A stretch of 64,000 nt of DNA from Gammaproteobacteria bacterium (GCA_009840545.1 VXNM01000003.1:124001-188000); one strand, 5' to 3'; positions 43,801-53,211 are shown, counted from the stretch's first letter. Notes: generated by a model from the sequence alone, not told the origin. Numbers and translations: made by a program.

Positions 43801-45147
43801 AGCCATGGCATTTATCCCCGCCTCCAATCTCTCGTCGTGAGATCGCAACGCGTTCAAAGTCTGCCAGACGACCTGATACCTGGTGTTGTCCTTCAATGCA
43901 CTTTCGATGTCGGCACCCGCGGGAATGCCTATTGGAAGAACGATGTAGCCCATTCTCTTGCCCGCGGCTCGGCGCATGACTCGACCTACTGCTTGAACCA
44001 CCTCTATTTGCGACTTGCGAGGATGCATGAAGATCACTGCGTCCAGCGAAGGTACGTCCACACCTTCTCCCAAGCAACGGACATTGGACAGGATGTGGCA
44101 AGTCTCCTCGCTACCCAGTTCTAGCCAATTCAGTCGTTCGGTTCGCACCTTGCTGTTGAAAGTGCCGTCAATGTGGCTTACATCGCAGTCGCCTCCACTC
44201 GATTGAGATTTGACACTGGACTGGTACTCACTGACCACGTCATTGAACATCGCCGTTACTAGCTTCGAATTGGCGATTGTGTTGCAGAACAGCAATGCTC
44301 TCTGCATGGGATCCGGGTCGTGCTCGAAGTCTCGAGGAATCCGAGTGTCCTTGTTCAGAGCTTTGTAGCAGCCCAGTATTCGTGTTGCGCTGTCGAGATT
44401 GAGTTCGTTGTCTCTGGAAAGAAGATTCTGCAATTCCTCACTGACTTCGCCTTCGTCGAGCGCAAGGACCACCACTCGGTAGTCCGAGAGAAGGTCGTTC
44501 TCGACCGCTCTCCCGAAGCTGTAGTAATAGAAAACCTTTCCGAATAGACTTTCGTCGTCCATTGAGCATAGTTCAATTGACCCCTCCTTAGCTGTCTTTT
44601 TCGTATCTGCTGCGAAAATTCTGGGAGTTGCCGTCATGTAGAGGCGTTTGCATCCACGGATGTGATTCTGATCGTGGACCCGCACAAAATTGGAATCTTC
44701 CTTGTAGTCGACGATCTTGCCTGTAGTTCTGTGCGCCTCGTCGCAGATGATCAAATCGAAGCCCGGCATTCCAGATTTCTTCTGTGCGCTCTCTATGACA
44801 TCGATGGATTGATAGGTGCTGAACACTACGGTCATCCTGTCGGAGGACTTGACCCTTACGTTATTTGCAAGAAGCACGGCATCCGTTGTCGCTGGCAGAG
44901 CAAGGTCCTGCAATTCGACCGAAATAACATCTCGATTGCCAGCATTGCGCCTTCTTCCAACACTGGCATCGGAACAAGCAGAGAAGGATCGAAGGTCTAC
45001 AGTGGCATCGCGGTTCCACTCAAGAATCGTCTGAGCCATCAGCGCAAGAGAAGGCACGAGCACCAGCACATGGCCCCCTGCACCCACGATGCTCTCCGCA
45101 ATGAGCTGTCCCGTGTAGGTTTTGCCCGTCCCGCACGCCATGATCAA
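40876..45147 (-). CDS. type ISP restriction-modification enzyme, helicase-methyltransferase part (downstream of amber codon)
   Basis: 1423 residues continuing the frame of the 45166-45723 nuclease piece. The SF2 helicase has Walker A MACGTGKT at its very start, DEAH (136-139) and MTATPRIF (171-178), with a second RecA-like domain to about 420. A coupler and a gamma-type N6-adenine methyltransferase follow, with VLDPFTGTGTFIARLI and GNPPYSAG (about 710-840). The C-terminal target-recognition region ends near VADMRFGKLPGG. Domain order matches LlaGI/LlaBIII-like single-chain enzymes. As a separate product it would start at TTG or ATG right at Walker A, too short a lead for a normal helicase domain, so the two pieces were one gene. 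Confidence 0.88.
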   Translation of the reverse strand: MIMACGTGKTYTGQLIAESIVGAGGHVLVLVPSLALMAQTILEWNRDATVDLRSFSACSDASVGRRRNAGNRDVISVELQDLALPATTDAVLLANNVRVKSSDRMTVVFSTYQSIDVIESAQKKSGMPGFDLIICDEAHRTTGKIVDYKEDSNFVRVHDQNHIRGCKRLYMTATPRIFAADTKKTAKEGSIELCSMDDESLFGKVFYYYSFGRAVENDLLSDYRVVVLALDEGEVSEELQNLLSRDNELNLDSATRILGCYKALNKDTRIPRDFEHDPDPMQRALLFCNTIANSKLVTAMFNDVVSEYQSSVKSQSSGGDCDVSHIDGTFNSKVRTERLNWLELGSEETCHILSNVRCLGEGVDVPSLDAVIFMHPRKSQIEVVQAVGRVMRRAAGKRMGYIVLPIGIPAGADIESALKDNTRYQVVWQTLNALRSHDERLEAGINAMAFGDPMDERITVSYGSMTEAARVHGIPPDSRKGNRDPDVAKDNGEVGPEPDVPVEQDLFRVNDAFVRGLNAIIVKKCGSQLYWSDWASDIADIAQAHVTRITTIVSPANKGPREVFAQFLNELRDDLNSSVTEEEAIEMLAQHLITRPVFDAVFEDHPFSKSNSVSKALESVLSILDAHHLEKEAETLGTFYDSVRTRASQVKTAGARQELIRQLYDRFFQTAFKSVSERLGIVYTPVELVDYILQSVEDVLQQEFGSSIGDEGVHVLDPFTGTGTFIARLIESELIPDESLSRKYREELHANDILLLAYYIAGMNIEQAYYKRLPHASYETFNSLLLTDTFNLGETKGLLAEIFPANQERIDRQRHLNIRVVVGNPPYSAGQRSANDNAANLSYPTLDQRIVESYAARSRATNKNSLYDSYIRAIRWASDRIGDKGIVAFVTNAGWLDGNSQDGLRKCLAEEYSKMWIFNLRGNQRTSGERSRREGGKIFGSGSRAAIAISILAKNPECEEKGQIFYHDIGDYLSREEKLTRIREFGSICNTDWEVLQPDQYGDWINKRDPSFDGFSAIGEKKNPTGSQIFSLYSAGLQTARDAWCFNFSKKTLSDNILRSIDFFNGEVVRFQDSSFSGRVEDFIDTNPQKFSWDRARRKWVENGKKVTFSKENFFSSIYRPFTKCHVYFHRDYNNYVSRLPAIFPSKNSYNLLICVTSVGDQDFSTLMVDQLPDLHLIGSAQCFPLYRYVDHLERQHYIELTDNDDGPYMVSNLSSEALSQFRSHYPSLQINAEILFYYVYGILHSPEYRERFATNLVKSLPRIPAVQNADDFLAFAEIGRKLGTLHVDYEALDEYPLEVRYSSEIDSFTTSASQYRVADMRFGKLPGGSKDRSTIVYNPYITLTGVPPQAFDYVVNGKSAIEWVMERQCVKIDKASGILNDANDYAIQTVGDPGYPLKLLKRIVTLSLETAKLINELPSLSL

Positions 45148-45165
45148 TTGGCCCCGATCAGATTG

Positions 45166-45723
45166 CTAAAATCCTCTAAGTGCCCTCTCCAATGCTTCTC
45201 GTTGATGATCTCTCGGCTGTTTGCCTGATCGCTGCCGCACGCCGAGGTTGTTGAGGATGGCGGACCAGTCGAGCGAACTCTCTTCCAAATCCTTTCGCTT
45301 TATGTGAATGAAGGGCTTTTCCTGGGACTTGATGAGATATTGGGCATTCTTCGACAGTTCCGTGGCCGTAGTATCGACGAGTATTCGAGAAGTGAAGATT
45401 GGATCTGTGGAGCTGGCGATAAACTTGCTTAGGTCTGACTGTCTCAGCGACCTGTCCCTCTCGTAGAACTTCGCCTGAATTGCCGTAAGTCCACTTCCGT
45501 CTCTCCGTCTAGCGACAAGATCGACTCCCCTGTCGGTCGCATCTCTACCCAATTCCCTTGCCCAGTCCGAGAACATCCACACTTTGTCATAGACGCCATT
45601 CTGGAGCTTGTCATAGGAAAAGTAGTGCTGAACAAGTAGCTCGAACGATGTTCCCTTGTCCCGTTCAGTCTTGGTTTCTTCTGTGAAACGAGAAAGAAGC
45701 TCGTCTAGAGAGGTACTTGTCAA
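45166..45723 (-). pseudogene. type ISP restriction enzyme, Mrr-like nuclease part ending in an amber codon
   Basis: 185 residues from TTG 45723 (GGGGAGG nine bases upstream). The PD-(D/E)XK nuclease motif is visible: GRDATDRGVDLVARR then LTAIQAKFYERDR. The end, QPRDHQREALERALRGF, is the usual lead into the helicase domain, but TAG (45168-45166) follows. After it the same frame continues QSDRGQ and then MACGTGKT. The whole would be about 1615 residues, the normal size for the family. One base change (for example CAG to TAG) explains the split, so nuclease and helicase/methyltransferase are now uncoupled unless the amber codon is suppressed. Confidence 0.85.
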
Positions 45724-45789
45724 GTAGCAAACCCTCCCCTCAAATCTTTGGTCTTAACAAAAGTCATCGAAACTGAATCTCGCGCTCAG

Positions 45790-47595
45790 TTAACGAGAGA
45801 CGTCTTGGAACCAGTCTCTTATTTTCAATGCCATTAATTTACGACGCGCCTCAAGAAAATCATCGTAGCTAAGTGGCTCACCGTTGAGCATTTGTACTGG
45901 GACACAATTTTGGGATAAATTGGCTTTTAGTTCACCGATATCGTCTATACCCCCATAGCGTAAGTGACCGCCTGCCACTTGCTCTAACAATTCTCCAAAG
46001 TAGTCCTTCGGAGAAGAAGCTCCAATGGCGATGTTTATTTCGCTTTGCGTAACTACGAAATTCGCAATTTGGTTGTATTCCCCGCGTCCCAATTTGAACT
46101 CCGATTGCAGATACTTTCGCGGGTATACATGATGTCTATCCCCATGATTGAGCAGCAGATCTCGAACGGATATGTCCTTCGATAGAAATCCTTTGTCACC
46201 AAAGTGCACCTGAGCTGCCTGATAGGCCACGAAGTATGGGCTCGTTGACGAAGAAGTGTCCATAAGTTGGGGTAGCATTCCGGTCCAATAGGTTTCTGGA
46301 AGTGAGCTTGTTATCACGGCTTCTACGTAACGTTCCAATCCTTGTGCGGTTACCTGTCTTATGTCTACGTCAAAAGCGGTTTCCGGATTTCCTGAATATC
46401 GTTGAGTCAATATTGACATGATGTACCAGCGTCGAACTAAGCTCTCAATTCTCGCTGGAGCTATGTTTTCGTCACGCCCGTGCAAATACAAAATGAATGC
46501 GAAGTTAAATGCGTTCTGACTGCGTATCATCGCGGATGTTAAAAAACCTCCGGACCGAATAATCATGGAAACTCGATTGAAATGGGTAGCATCCATAAAT
46601 GCTTCAATTCCCTCACTTAGTTTAGAAAAGGATTTTTCAGCAATCTCCTCTTCGTACTCTCGAGTTTCAAAGTTCCGGCCGGAAAGTAAAGCAACGAGGT
46701 CTTGAAGACGCCCGCGACCAAATTTGGATGTGAAAGCCACACGCAGCATGTCGGTATAGGTCGGATCGTAGAAATCGTCATTGACGTTTCTAAGCCAGTT
46801 CAATCTTGGCCAGAATTTCGATTGAACAAACTCACTATCTCCTTCCTCAATCTTTGAGAAAAACTCTGGAGCGACAGCAAGGTGGCAAAAATAGTCGATG
46901 GCCTTACGTAAAACATGTCCCCCATGTGATTCATTGACTGCAATCTTTGACATCGCAAAATCTGCTTGAGAGAGAGGCGTACCGGCCGAATTTACCCGTA
47001 TGAAAATCTCTGTTACTGTTTCTATGTCTAGGTCCTCAGCCAGCTCAATTAGACCGACATGGTTGTTTACCAGTTTGCTCAACCTCTCAACTACAGTTTC
47101 AACTTGCTTTGGGTCAATGGAGAGGTTTTGCTCCTGGTACTTACGTACGGATTCGAAAATACCTGTATTCTTGTCAAATACCTGTTGTATGTCGTCAATC
47201 CATCCAGGGTCCTTCTCAATTGCTGGATTTCGTACTTCAAAGCGTTCCTCTACGGGATGGAATGCAATGCGAATTCTGATTGTTCTATAGTCCTTAGTTA
47301 GCACCTGATGCCCGAGCAATGCTGCCATTAGAGCTGTAACTCGTTGCTGACCGTCTATGAGAATTCTCTTTCCTGATGAATGAGTTCCATCTTTTAGTTT
47401 GACTGTTGGATTGCGCCAAGCAATGAGGTATCCCACTGGGTACCCGTTGTAGAGTGAGTCCAAGAGGTTTCGAACTTTGGTCGCATCCCAGACGAAAGGA
47501 CGCTGTATCTCAGGAATCGCGATTTCACCAGAATTCACCCAAGCAAGTAACGTTGATATGGGATGGGGTGTCACTGAATATCGTTGCGTGGTCAT
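45790..47595 (-). CDS. GmrSD-like DUF262/DUF1524-type protein
   Basis: 601 residues. The N-terminal DUF262 (GmrS, ParB-like NTPase) domain has [20 protein letters not shown] and the signature [12 protein letters not shown] (DGQQR at 81-85), plus [18 protein letters not shown]. The C-terminal region has [11 protein letters not shown] followed by [14 protein letters not shown], an HNH-type arrangement as in GmrD/DUF1524. GmrSD enzymes cut phage DNA with modified (glucosylated hydroxymethyl) cytosine. Family-level function likely, exact target unknown. It lies 66 bases upstream of the type ISP gene on the same strand. Confidence 0.85.
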   Translation of the reverse strand: MTTQRYSVTPHPISTLLAWVNSGEIAIPEIQRPFVWDATKVRNLLDSLYNGYPVGYLIAWRNPTVKLKDGTHSSGKRILIDGQQRVTALMAALLGHQVLTKDYRTIRIRIAFHPVEERFEVRNPAIEKDPGWIDDIQQVFDKNTGIFESVRKYQEQNLSIDPKQVETVVERLSKLVNNHVGLIELAEDLDIETVTEIFIRVNSAGTPLSQADFAMSKIAVNESHGGHVLRKAIDYFCHLAVAPEFFSKIEEGDSEFVQSKFWPRLNWLRNVNDDFYDPTYTDMLRVAFTSKFGRGRLQDLVALLSGRNFETREYEEEIAEKSFSKLSEGIEAFMDATHFNRVSMIIRSGGFLTSAMIRSQNAFNFAFILYLHGRDENIAPARIESLVRRWYIMSILTQRYSGNPETAFDVDIRQVTAQGLERYVEAVITSSLPETYWTGMLPQLMDTSSSTSPYFVAYQAAQVHFGDKGFLSKDISVRDLLLNHGDRHHVYPRKYLQSEFKLGRGEYNQIANFVVTQSEINIAIGASSPKDYFGELLEQVAGGHLRYGGIDDIGELKANLSQNCVPVQMLNGEPLSYDDFLEARRKLMALKIRDWFQDVSR

Positions 47596-47977
47596 GGTTT
47601 GTCGAGTGAAGTTCTCCGTGAAGTTGAGGTGATTCAGACTAATCCTTGAGGCTCTTAATGGACTTTGCGAACATTAGTGCTATTGCTCACCTCGATAGAA
47701 ATCCGGACATACTGCGTGTAATAGCTGTCTCGAAATCAAAAACGAAGGCAATACTCATTACAATCATTCACATGTTTCATTCAACCAGATGTGACCTTGG
47801 TGTTTTGAGATGATTGGGCCATCCACTATCCCATGCTAGAATCCATTACCATAATGGCACAATTCAAAATACCTTAGATAGACTAGATTCAAACCTGGTA
47901 CAATTTTATTTAGCATATTACTCTACAGTCGAATATACGACTTTCATACACCACTCGCGCTAACTCCATTGATTAGA
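47596..47977. other. intergenic stretch, no gene seen
   Basis: About 380 bases, AT-rich towards the trio that follows. No hairpin with T-run or protein frame supported. Confidence 0.4.
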
Positions 47978-48538
47978 CTACAACTCTCCAAGAGAAGAAG
48001 GAAATTCCTGCGGCTTACTAAATAAACTCCATAACTGCAAAACATATAACTTCATTCTTAATTTCCGATTTTCCGTACTCCGTTCGATATAAACGTTTTG
48101 ACAAATATCGGCGTGATATCTCTTTTGCTCGGTAGCCGAATCGTATATACAAAATAACCGTTTGTTATCGTCACATCTTAGAGAACGAATTTTGCCACAA
48201 AACACACCAACAAATTCCAAGTGATTGCTAAACTTGGAACTGTTCATTTTCTCTGATCTTAGTTCATTGTCATCAGTGTAACTTAATCGGTCAACCGAAA
48301 GTCCTCGTTTAGTAACATCATTACGAAAACCTAAAGGAGTCTCATATCCATCTCGACCGACCTGTACACTTTCATACAGCGTACGAACAAGAATTTCCTT
48401 GTCCTTAACTATACCGGGCGAAAATTCGCTGACACTTTCAACTTCACATTTGCAATCGGGAAAAATCTCTCTATAGCGAGTACATTTACAAGTGTGTTCT
48501 TGGTATTTGCTTTCAAGTGCCTGACAACTACAATTCAT
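47978..48538 (-). CDS. Cys-rich hypothetical protein (third gene of an AT-rich trio)
   Basis: About 186 residues from ATG 48538 (TTG 48553 also possible). The first 40 residues hold seven Cys in C-x-C and similar spacings (NCSCQ, HTCKCTRY, DCKCE), suggesting a metal site. The middle reads LVRTLYESVQVGRDG then GLSVDRLSY. No known family identified. It starts within about 25 bases of the preceding gene's stop and shares its AT-rich composition. Confidence 0.55.
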   Translation of the reverse strand: MNCSCQALESKYQEHTCKCTRYREIFPDCKCEVESVSEFSPGIVKDKEILVRTLYESVQVGRDGYETPLGFRNDVTKRGLSVDRLSYTDDNELRSEKMNSSKFSNHLEFVGVFCGKIRSLRCDDNKRLFCIYDSATEQKRYHADICQNVYIERSTENRKLRMKLYVLQLWSLFSKPQEFPSSLGEL

Positions 48539-48561
48539 TCGAATTTTACACAAACAACTAC

Positions 48562-49206
48562 TTATGAAGCACGACTTCGCAATATTCTAAGCATATCTTC
48601 TGGCCAAAACTCAGTTACATCTAGTCCTTCATATCCACAGTACTCTCTAATGTCGGATGGTAGTCCACTCACCGCAATGTACTCAAATTTGCCATCACCT
48701 TTTGTACTTACTTCTGCTAGTATTCCAGAGTCTTTGAAATTCCAGTAAACACCTACTTCGCCGTCTTTTCCTAGCTGTGCAAATGGTATTGGTATATCAG
48801 AAGGTCTATTTTCAAGAAACACGAGCAAGTCTTCCACTGCTAGCGGACTCGGTGGCATGGCTCCATTCATGTCCCAGTCATTCTCTAGATCAAGATATGA
48901 CTGTAGATCGTCCCGTAGCTGACTTTCTTCCAGTAGATCGTCAGTAGATGGTTTAAAGGACAGACAAGTCCACGCACTCAACCAATACAAACCATTAACT
49001 GTGACACATGCTCTTATTCCCAAATCAGTATAGTTGCTTCTGAATTGCGGAACGTTTATCCCATCATGGTATAATTGCGAACTCAAACTACGCGCTAAAA
49101 CATAGTTAAACCTCCTTCTGGGTTGCGTAGTGAAATTCATCAACAATTCAGCACTGACATTCGCCGGATCCGAACTGCCTCTGATTTCAAAACTCATGCC
49201 TGTCAC
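48562..49206 (-). CDS. hypothetical protein (second gene of the trio)
   Basis: About 215 residues. LENDWDMNGAMPPSPLAVEDLLVFL, GKDGEVGVYWNF and GILAEVSTKGDGKFEYIAVSG recall a recurrent small-protein family in mobile regions whose pattern is W-D-x-x-G-A...P...A...FL...P-D-G-x-G-x-I-x-x-x-W. The family has no assigned function that I can state. Among several possible starts I prefer GTG at 49206, with GGGAG ten bases before it; the open frame extends to 49302 but would overlap the upstream gene by 74 bases. Confidence 0.55.
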   Translation of the reverse strand: MTGMSFEIRGSSDPANVSAELLMNFTTQPRRRFNYVLARSLSSQLYHDGINVPQFRSNYTDLGIRACVTVNGLYWLSAWTCLSFKPSTDDLLEESQLRDDLQSYLDLENDWDMNGAMPPSPLAVEDLLVFLENRPSDIPIPFAQLGKDGEVGVYWNFKDSGILAEVSTKGDGKFEYIAVSGLPSDIREYCGYEGLDVTEFWPEDMLRILRSRAS

Positions 49207-49228
49207 AATATTTTCACTCCCAACACCA

Positions 49229-50260
49229 TTATTCAGATTTAAATCGTGTAACAGCGGGTTCACCTTCGCCCGCATCGCTCTTTTGGGTAACTTGCAAGTC
49301 ATACTCGGTATTTGGCTTCAAATCAACAAACGAACAATGGCTAAATATAGTCTCAATTCCTGGGCTCCAATCTAATGTTCCCACTTCTCGTATTCTCACA
49401 ACCGAAGTTACCCTAGGGGACCATTGCGCCTCGATTGTATTGTCCAATTTATCCGGCAATGTTATAAATATCCTTTCTCCGTCCCAATCTATTGTCGGAT
49501 CTTTGGTTCTTCTAGACAACTGATGATCTAATGCCCTATAATTGACTCCGATCTTCGGTGCAATCACCTTAGAAATAATTTTGTCAAGCACGAGAATTGA
49601 CCTCAAGGGAATCATCAATCGCACAGTTGTATTAGCCGGATAAGAAAATAACATATTACTATCCTGTAGTATTCTCTGCTTGTCCCAGTAAATCAATTCC
49701 TGTCTAAACTTATCCTCCTTTTCCACTTGTTTACCCGATGAGTTGTCGGATTGGAAGGGTCCTTCACTCACTTCCATTTCAAAGTCATGGAGCTTTACTT
49801 GTTTATACACACGATTGAGTTCACTTCTTATTGATTTCGTCAGATTGTCATATTCGATGATCATGTTGATCCGTTTAGGGAGACTACCTCGCTTCTTCGT
49901 CACCTGAAGTTTATTTGTTCGAGATGTGAGCGATAGTAGCAAATGAAATGAATGTGCATAGGCCAATCCAAGGTTTGTCGTTGCGTGAAGACTTGAACCA
50001 ATATACTTAAATCTCCGGTTGTCAGGTAGTTGGGAAAACTTTCTTGCGAATTCATCAGGTGTGTGTGGCAGGCCTGCATCGTCCGTACCTAGTTCCTCGA
50101 ATCCGCCAAGTTCTCTCAGTATCGGATCGACGGCATAGCAAGCGGTATTTAGAAGTGATAAGATCATTTCAAATATAAATGGTACATTTGCATGCCGATT
50201 ACTTTTTGCATTGCTCAAGTTTACGACTTGTCGTCCTTGAGCCTTGTTAATTGGATTCAT
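49229..50260 (-). CDS. hypothetical protein with C-terminal fibronectin-III-like domain (first gene of the trio)
   Basis: 343 residues, no signal peptide. The N-terminal about 250 residues are helical with FIFEMILSLLNTACYAVDPILREL and HATTNLGLAYAHSFHLLLSL. The last about 80 residues (IEAQWSPRVTSVVRIREVG, then VDLKPNTEYDLQVTQKSDAG) fit a fibronectin type III fold, with the Trp and the LxPxTxYxxxV motif. A cytoplasmic FN3 domain is unusual and suggests protein recognition. It precedes two AT-rich unknown genes on the same strand. Confidence 0.6.
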   Translation of the reverse strand: MNPINKAQGRQVVNLSNAKSNRHANVPFIFEMILSLLNTACYAVDPILRELGGFEELGTDDAGLPHTPDEFARKFSQLPDNRRFKYIGSSLHATTNLGLAYAHSFHLLLSLTSRTNKLQVTKKRGSLPKRINMIIEYDNLTKSIRSELNRVYKQVKLHDFEMEVSEGPFQSDNSSGKQVEKEDKFRQELIYWDKQRILQDSNMLFSYPANTTVRLMIPLRSILVLDKIISKVIAPKIGVNYRALDHQLSRRTKDPTIDWDGERIFITLPDKLDNTIEAQWSPRVTSVVRIREVGTLDWSPGIETIFSHCSFVDLKPNTEYDLQVTQKSDAGEGEPAVTRFKSE

Positions 50261-51188
50261 AATAAATTGTTATACACAATCGTACCCTATGGCGACCACA
50301 AGCTCTGAACTAGCTCATTAGTAGCAGACAAGCGGAAGAGCTCGGTAATCTGCAACTCACACACATCGTCCACTGGACTGTTCGATTCCTTGGTCCGAGC
50401 TCTCTCGTAGGTCTTTTGGCTCCCTGCAAGAATGAATCGAGGTTTGTGATTGGAATAATGCAACCCTCTTTGTAGACAACGGCAATCTACGATTGTCTTT
50501 AACTTACGAATCATTCGAGCATTCAGTTGTTACAAAGTGATGTGGGAGTCTTGGTTGCGATGCGAAGACTGTTTGCGGTGCTCCTCCAAGTATAGATTCT
50601 CTGCCTCCAACGGAAACGCCAAACACAACCGGGAATCTGCTTGGGCTAACGCACATCGAATCGTGGACATCTTCAATGTCTACGAGTGCATTTTCCACAA
50701 AACTGTAGATACTACAAAGCTGCAGACTCATCACTTTCCTTCAGTCCATCCTGTCAAGACTCGTTTAGTAGGTACGATTTGAATACATCACATCCTTGTA
50801 ACAGAGCATTCGTCTAAATCCTACATGTCCACAGAGTCGTTTTCGAATCTGAGCTGACTCACACTGTATTCGAGACGGTAGTTGTGAAACTGCAATTTCA
50901 TTGCACCCACTATCAGATTTTAGTCTAAGCTGCGTGAGAGTATCGACTTTTCTCCATCTATGAGAGTCCGGACACGAAATTCCCGACCGAAAATGAAGGG
51001 CCAGCGACGTTCGAAAAATTCTTTGCGTAGGTGTTTGAATACGGTCGCGTACTCACCTTATAAACGTCGTAAGAGATCCCAAGAGTACGTTTATGGTATG
51101 GCTTTTCTTTGTTTAGTCATCCTCTTGGGCACTTTCGACTTCCTCGACATCGTTGAGAATTCCAGACTCCGCAGGCAGCAGCAAGGGC
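50261..51188. other. gene-poor stretch at the island edge
   Basis: More than 900 bases. Several short frames exist (50287-50514 minus, 50504-50734 minus, 50537-50782 plus, 50960-51226 plus) but none has a recognisable or clearly protein-like product, and the last runs into the tRNA gene. Probably island debris. Confidence 0.5.
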
Positions 51189-51265
51189 TGGTGCCGGAAC
51201 GCAGATTCGAACTGCGGACCTACTGATTACGAATCAGTCGCTCTGCCTAACTGAGCTATTCCGGC
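51189..51265 (-). tRNA. tRNA-Thr (anticodon CGU)
   Basis: The minus strand folds into a full cloverleaf. The acceptor stem is GCCGGAA/TTCCGGC, the D arm GCTC...GAGC, the anticodon stem ACTGA/TCAGT with loop TTCGTAA (anticodon CGT), and the T arm CGCAG/CTGCG with loop TTCGAAT. The discriminator is A, with an encoded CCA (51191-51189). It reads ACG threonine codons. It marks the edge between island and core genes. Confidence 0.95.
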
Positions 51266-51381
51266 ATCTTGGAAGACCGAGAATTATATTCTCAAGCAGT
51301 GGAGTCCCATAGTTATTCAAGACTGGGCGTTGCCTTCTTTGACGACATCGGACTCCATTCCCAAAATGGTTTAATTCCACA

Positions 51382-52230
51382 ATGGATGAGTGGATTGTCT
51401 TAACAGGTGCAGGGGTTCTGGGGCTCATATTCGGGAGCCTCCTAAACGTAATCATCTCTCGCGTTCCATCGATGACCGAAACCAAACTTCGCGCGGAAGC
51501 GTTTGAGTTGTTGAACATGGAGGCTCCCGACCGACCGACGCTCAATTTGTTTGTTCCACGGTCGCACTGTCCTGCCTGTCAGACTCCATTAAATCCGCTG
51601 CACATGGTTCCTATTGTGAGCTGGATTCTTCTTCGAGCCGAGTGCGCTGACTGTGGAGCAAAGATTTCAGCGCGCTATCCGCTCATTGAGCTCATTGTCT
51701 GCTTGCTGGCGGTTCTTGCGGTACTCGTTGCTGGAGTTTCGCTTGAATCGGCTATCCTGCTAATAGGAACGTCATTGTTGGTGGCTCTAGCGACTATTGA
51801 CCTTGAACAAGGTCTGTTGCCGAACGAGCTTTCATATCCGTTGCTGTTTCTAGGATTGGTTTCAGCGGTTCTCTTCCCAACATCCGCATTTGTTGCACCT
51901 GTGGAATCGGGGGTCATTGGAGCCGTCGTCGGCTATGTCTCTTTTTGGCTCATCAACCACGCCTTTCGTCTTGTTACAGGGAGGGACGGAATGGGCGAAG
52001 GCGATTTCAAACTTCATGCAGCCATTGGTGCATGGATCGGATGGGAACTCATGCCTTACATGATCGTGTTCGCATTCTCCATTGGGCTAATCTACGCGCT
52101 GCTACAGCTTGTCAAACGGACATACTCATTTACAGCTGGAATTCCATTTGGTGCATTCCTCGCCTTCTCAGCGATCATCACGATTTTTCTGCACGATCAG
52201 CTTTATGCTTGGACATTCTTGCGTTCGTGA
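51382..52230 (+). CDS. pilD: type IV prepilin peptidase / N-methyltransferase
   Basis: Inner-membrane aspartic protease that cleaves and N-methylates type IV pilin and type II secretion pseudopilins. The N-terminal FGSLLNVIISRVP and the zinc-binding four-Cys domain (CPACQTPLNP...CADCGAKIS) mark the bifunctional PilD type. The catalytic Asp motifs are DLEQGLLPNE and GMGEGDFKL. About seven to eight membrane segments; 282 residues. First gene of a pilD-coaE-yacG operon; pilB/pilC are not present upstream, as the tRNA and island lie there instead. Confidence 0.95.
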   Translation: MDEWIVLTGAGVLGLIFGSLLNVIISRVPSMTETKLRAEAFELLNMEAPDRPTLNLFVPRSHCPACQTPLNPLHMVPIVSWILLRAECADCGAKISARYPLIELIVCLLAVLAVLVAGVSLESAILLIGTSLLVALATIDLEQGLLPNELSYPLLFLGLVSAVLFPTSAFVAPVESGVIGAVVGYVSFWLINHAFRLVTGRDGMGEGDFKLHAAIGAWIGWELMPYMIVFAFSIGLIYALLQLVKRTYSFTAGIPFGAFLAFSAIITIFLHDQLYAWTFLRS

Positions 52231-52291
52231 AACCTAGCTTCCCACGCCTCGATATATGCAAGAAACTCAGAAAACATGGAGTTTCTTGTTT

Positions 52292-52921
52292 GTGAGCAAG
52301 TGGACTGTGGTTCTTACCGGCGGAATAGGTAGCGGAAAAAGTGTGGTCGCCGCAATGTTTGAATCCCTAGGCGTTCAAATTGTGGAGCAAGACGTGATTT
52401 CTCGTGAAGTGGTAATGCCAGGAACGAACGCTCTGTCAAGAATTGCAGAGCATTTTGGTAGTGGAGTGTTGAATTCGGATAGGTCGCTCAATCGAGAGAA
52501 CCTAAGGAAAAAGATCTTTGAAGATTCTGAAGAACGAAGATGGCTCGAGCTTCTACTGCACCCCTTGATTGGGGTCCGCACCATGGAACTCGTGGAGCAA
52601 GCCAAATCGCCATATGTGATCGTTGTGAACCCACTGTTGCGAGCCCGAAGCGGTTCCTATGACTGTGTTCTTGTCGTGGATGTTCCGACGGAGGTTCAAG
52701 TTCAGAGAATTGTGGAACGCGACGGAATCTCAACTGAACTAGCTGAGTCTATGATTGCTTCGCAAATCGATCGAGACGCACGTCTAGCAATCGCTGACGA
52801 GGTCATCGAGAACACGGCAAGTATGGACGAACTGAACCCAATTGTTGAACGTCTCCACCAGAAATTTCTGAACCAAGCGTCTCGACAGGCCGAGCAACTC
52901 ACTCGGTTCGAGAGCCAATAG
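52292..52921 (+). CDS. coaE: dephospho-CoA kinase
   Basis: Last step of coenzyme A synthesis. P-loop VLTGGIGSGKSVVAAMFESLG, then VIEQ-type VEQDVISREVV (Asp acts on the 3'-hydroxyl), HPLIGVRTMELV and NPLL, and the lid region QVQRIVERDGIS. I chose GTG 52292 because it gives the usual N-terminus; the open frame extends to 52256. About 209 residues. Sits between pilD and yacG, a common gammaproteobacterial order. Confidence 0.94.
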   Translation: MSKWTVVLTGGIGSGKSVVAAMFESLGVQIVEQDVISREVVMPGTNALSRIAEHFGSGVLNSDRSLNRENLRKKIFEDSEERRWLELLLHPLIGVRTMELVEQAKSPYVIVVNPLLRARSGSYDCVLVVDVPTEVQVQRIVERDGISTELAESMIASQIDRDARLAIADEVIENTASMDELNPIVERLHQKFLNQASRQAEQLTRFESQ

Positions 52922-53007
52922 CTAACGACTAAATTTTGCGCACAAGGCCAACGAATGTATATTTCTATGTGGCTGTGCCCGTTAATGAGTTTTGACAGCA
53001 ATTTGAC

Positions 53008-53211
53008 ATGACCAATAGCAAGACCGAGCTTCCCAAACAAGCATCCGTACGTTGTCCGACATGCGAGCGAAGTGTCAAGTGGTCAAAAGAGAGTCCTTTT
53101 CGTCCGTTCTGCTCCGAACGATGCAAACTCATAGATTTGGGGGAGTGGGTAGAAGAGCGAAGAGGATTCGTTCAAGAGGAATTTCCCGAAGGATACGATC
53201 CAACTCATTAG
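53008..53211 (+). CDS. yacG: DNA gyrase inhibitor / zinc protein YacG
   Basis: 67 residues with [13 protein letters not shown] and [17 protein letters not shown], giving the CxxC...CxxxC zinc site and the conserved FCSxRCkxiDLgxW segment. E. coli YacG binds GyrB and inhibits gyrase. Third gene of the pilD-coaE operon. It is convergent with argJ, 60 bases away. Confidence 0.95.
   Translation: MTNSKTELPKQASVRCPTCERSVKWSKESPFRPFCSERCKLIDLGEWVEERRGFVQEEFPEGYDPTH

Noticed and set aside
50287-50734. Overlapping 75- and 76-codon minus-strand frames
   Set aside because: No family resemblance or ribosome-binding site; the frames overlap each other and a plus-strand frame.
50960-51226. 88-codon plus-strand frame, very basic
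   Set aside because: It runs into the antisense of the tRNA-Thr gene and has no recognisable domain.
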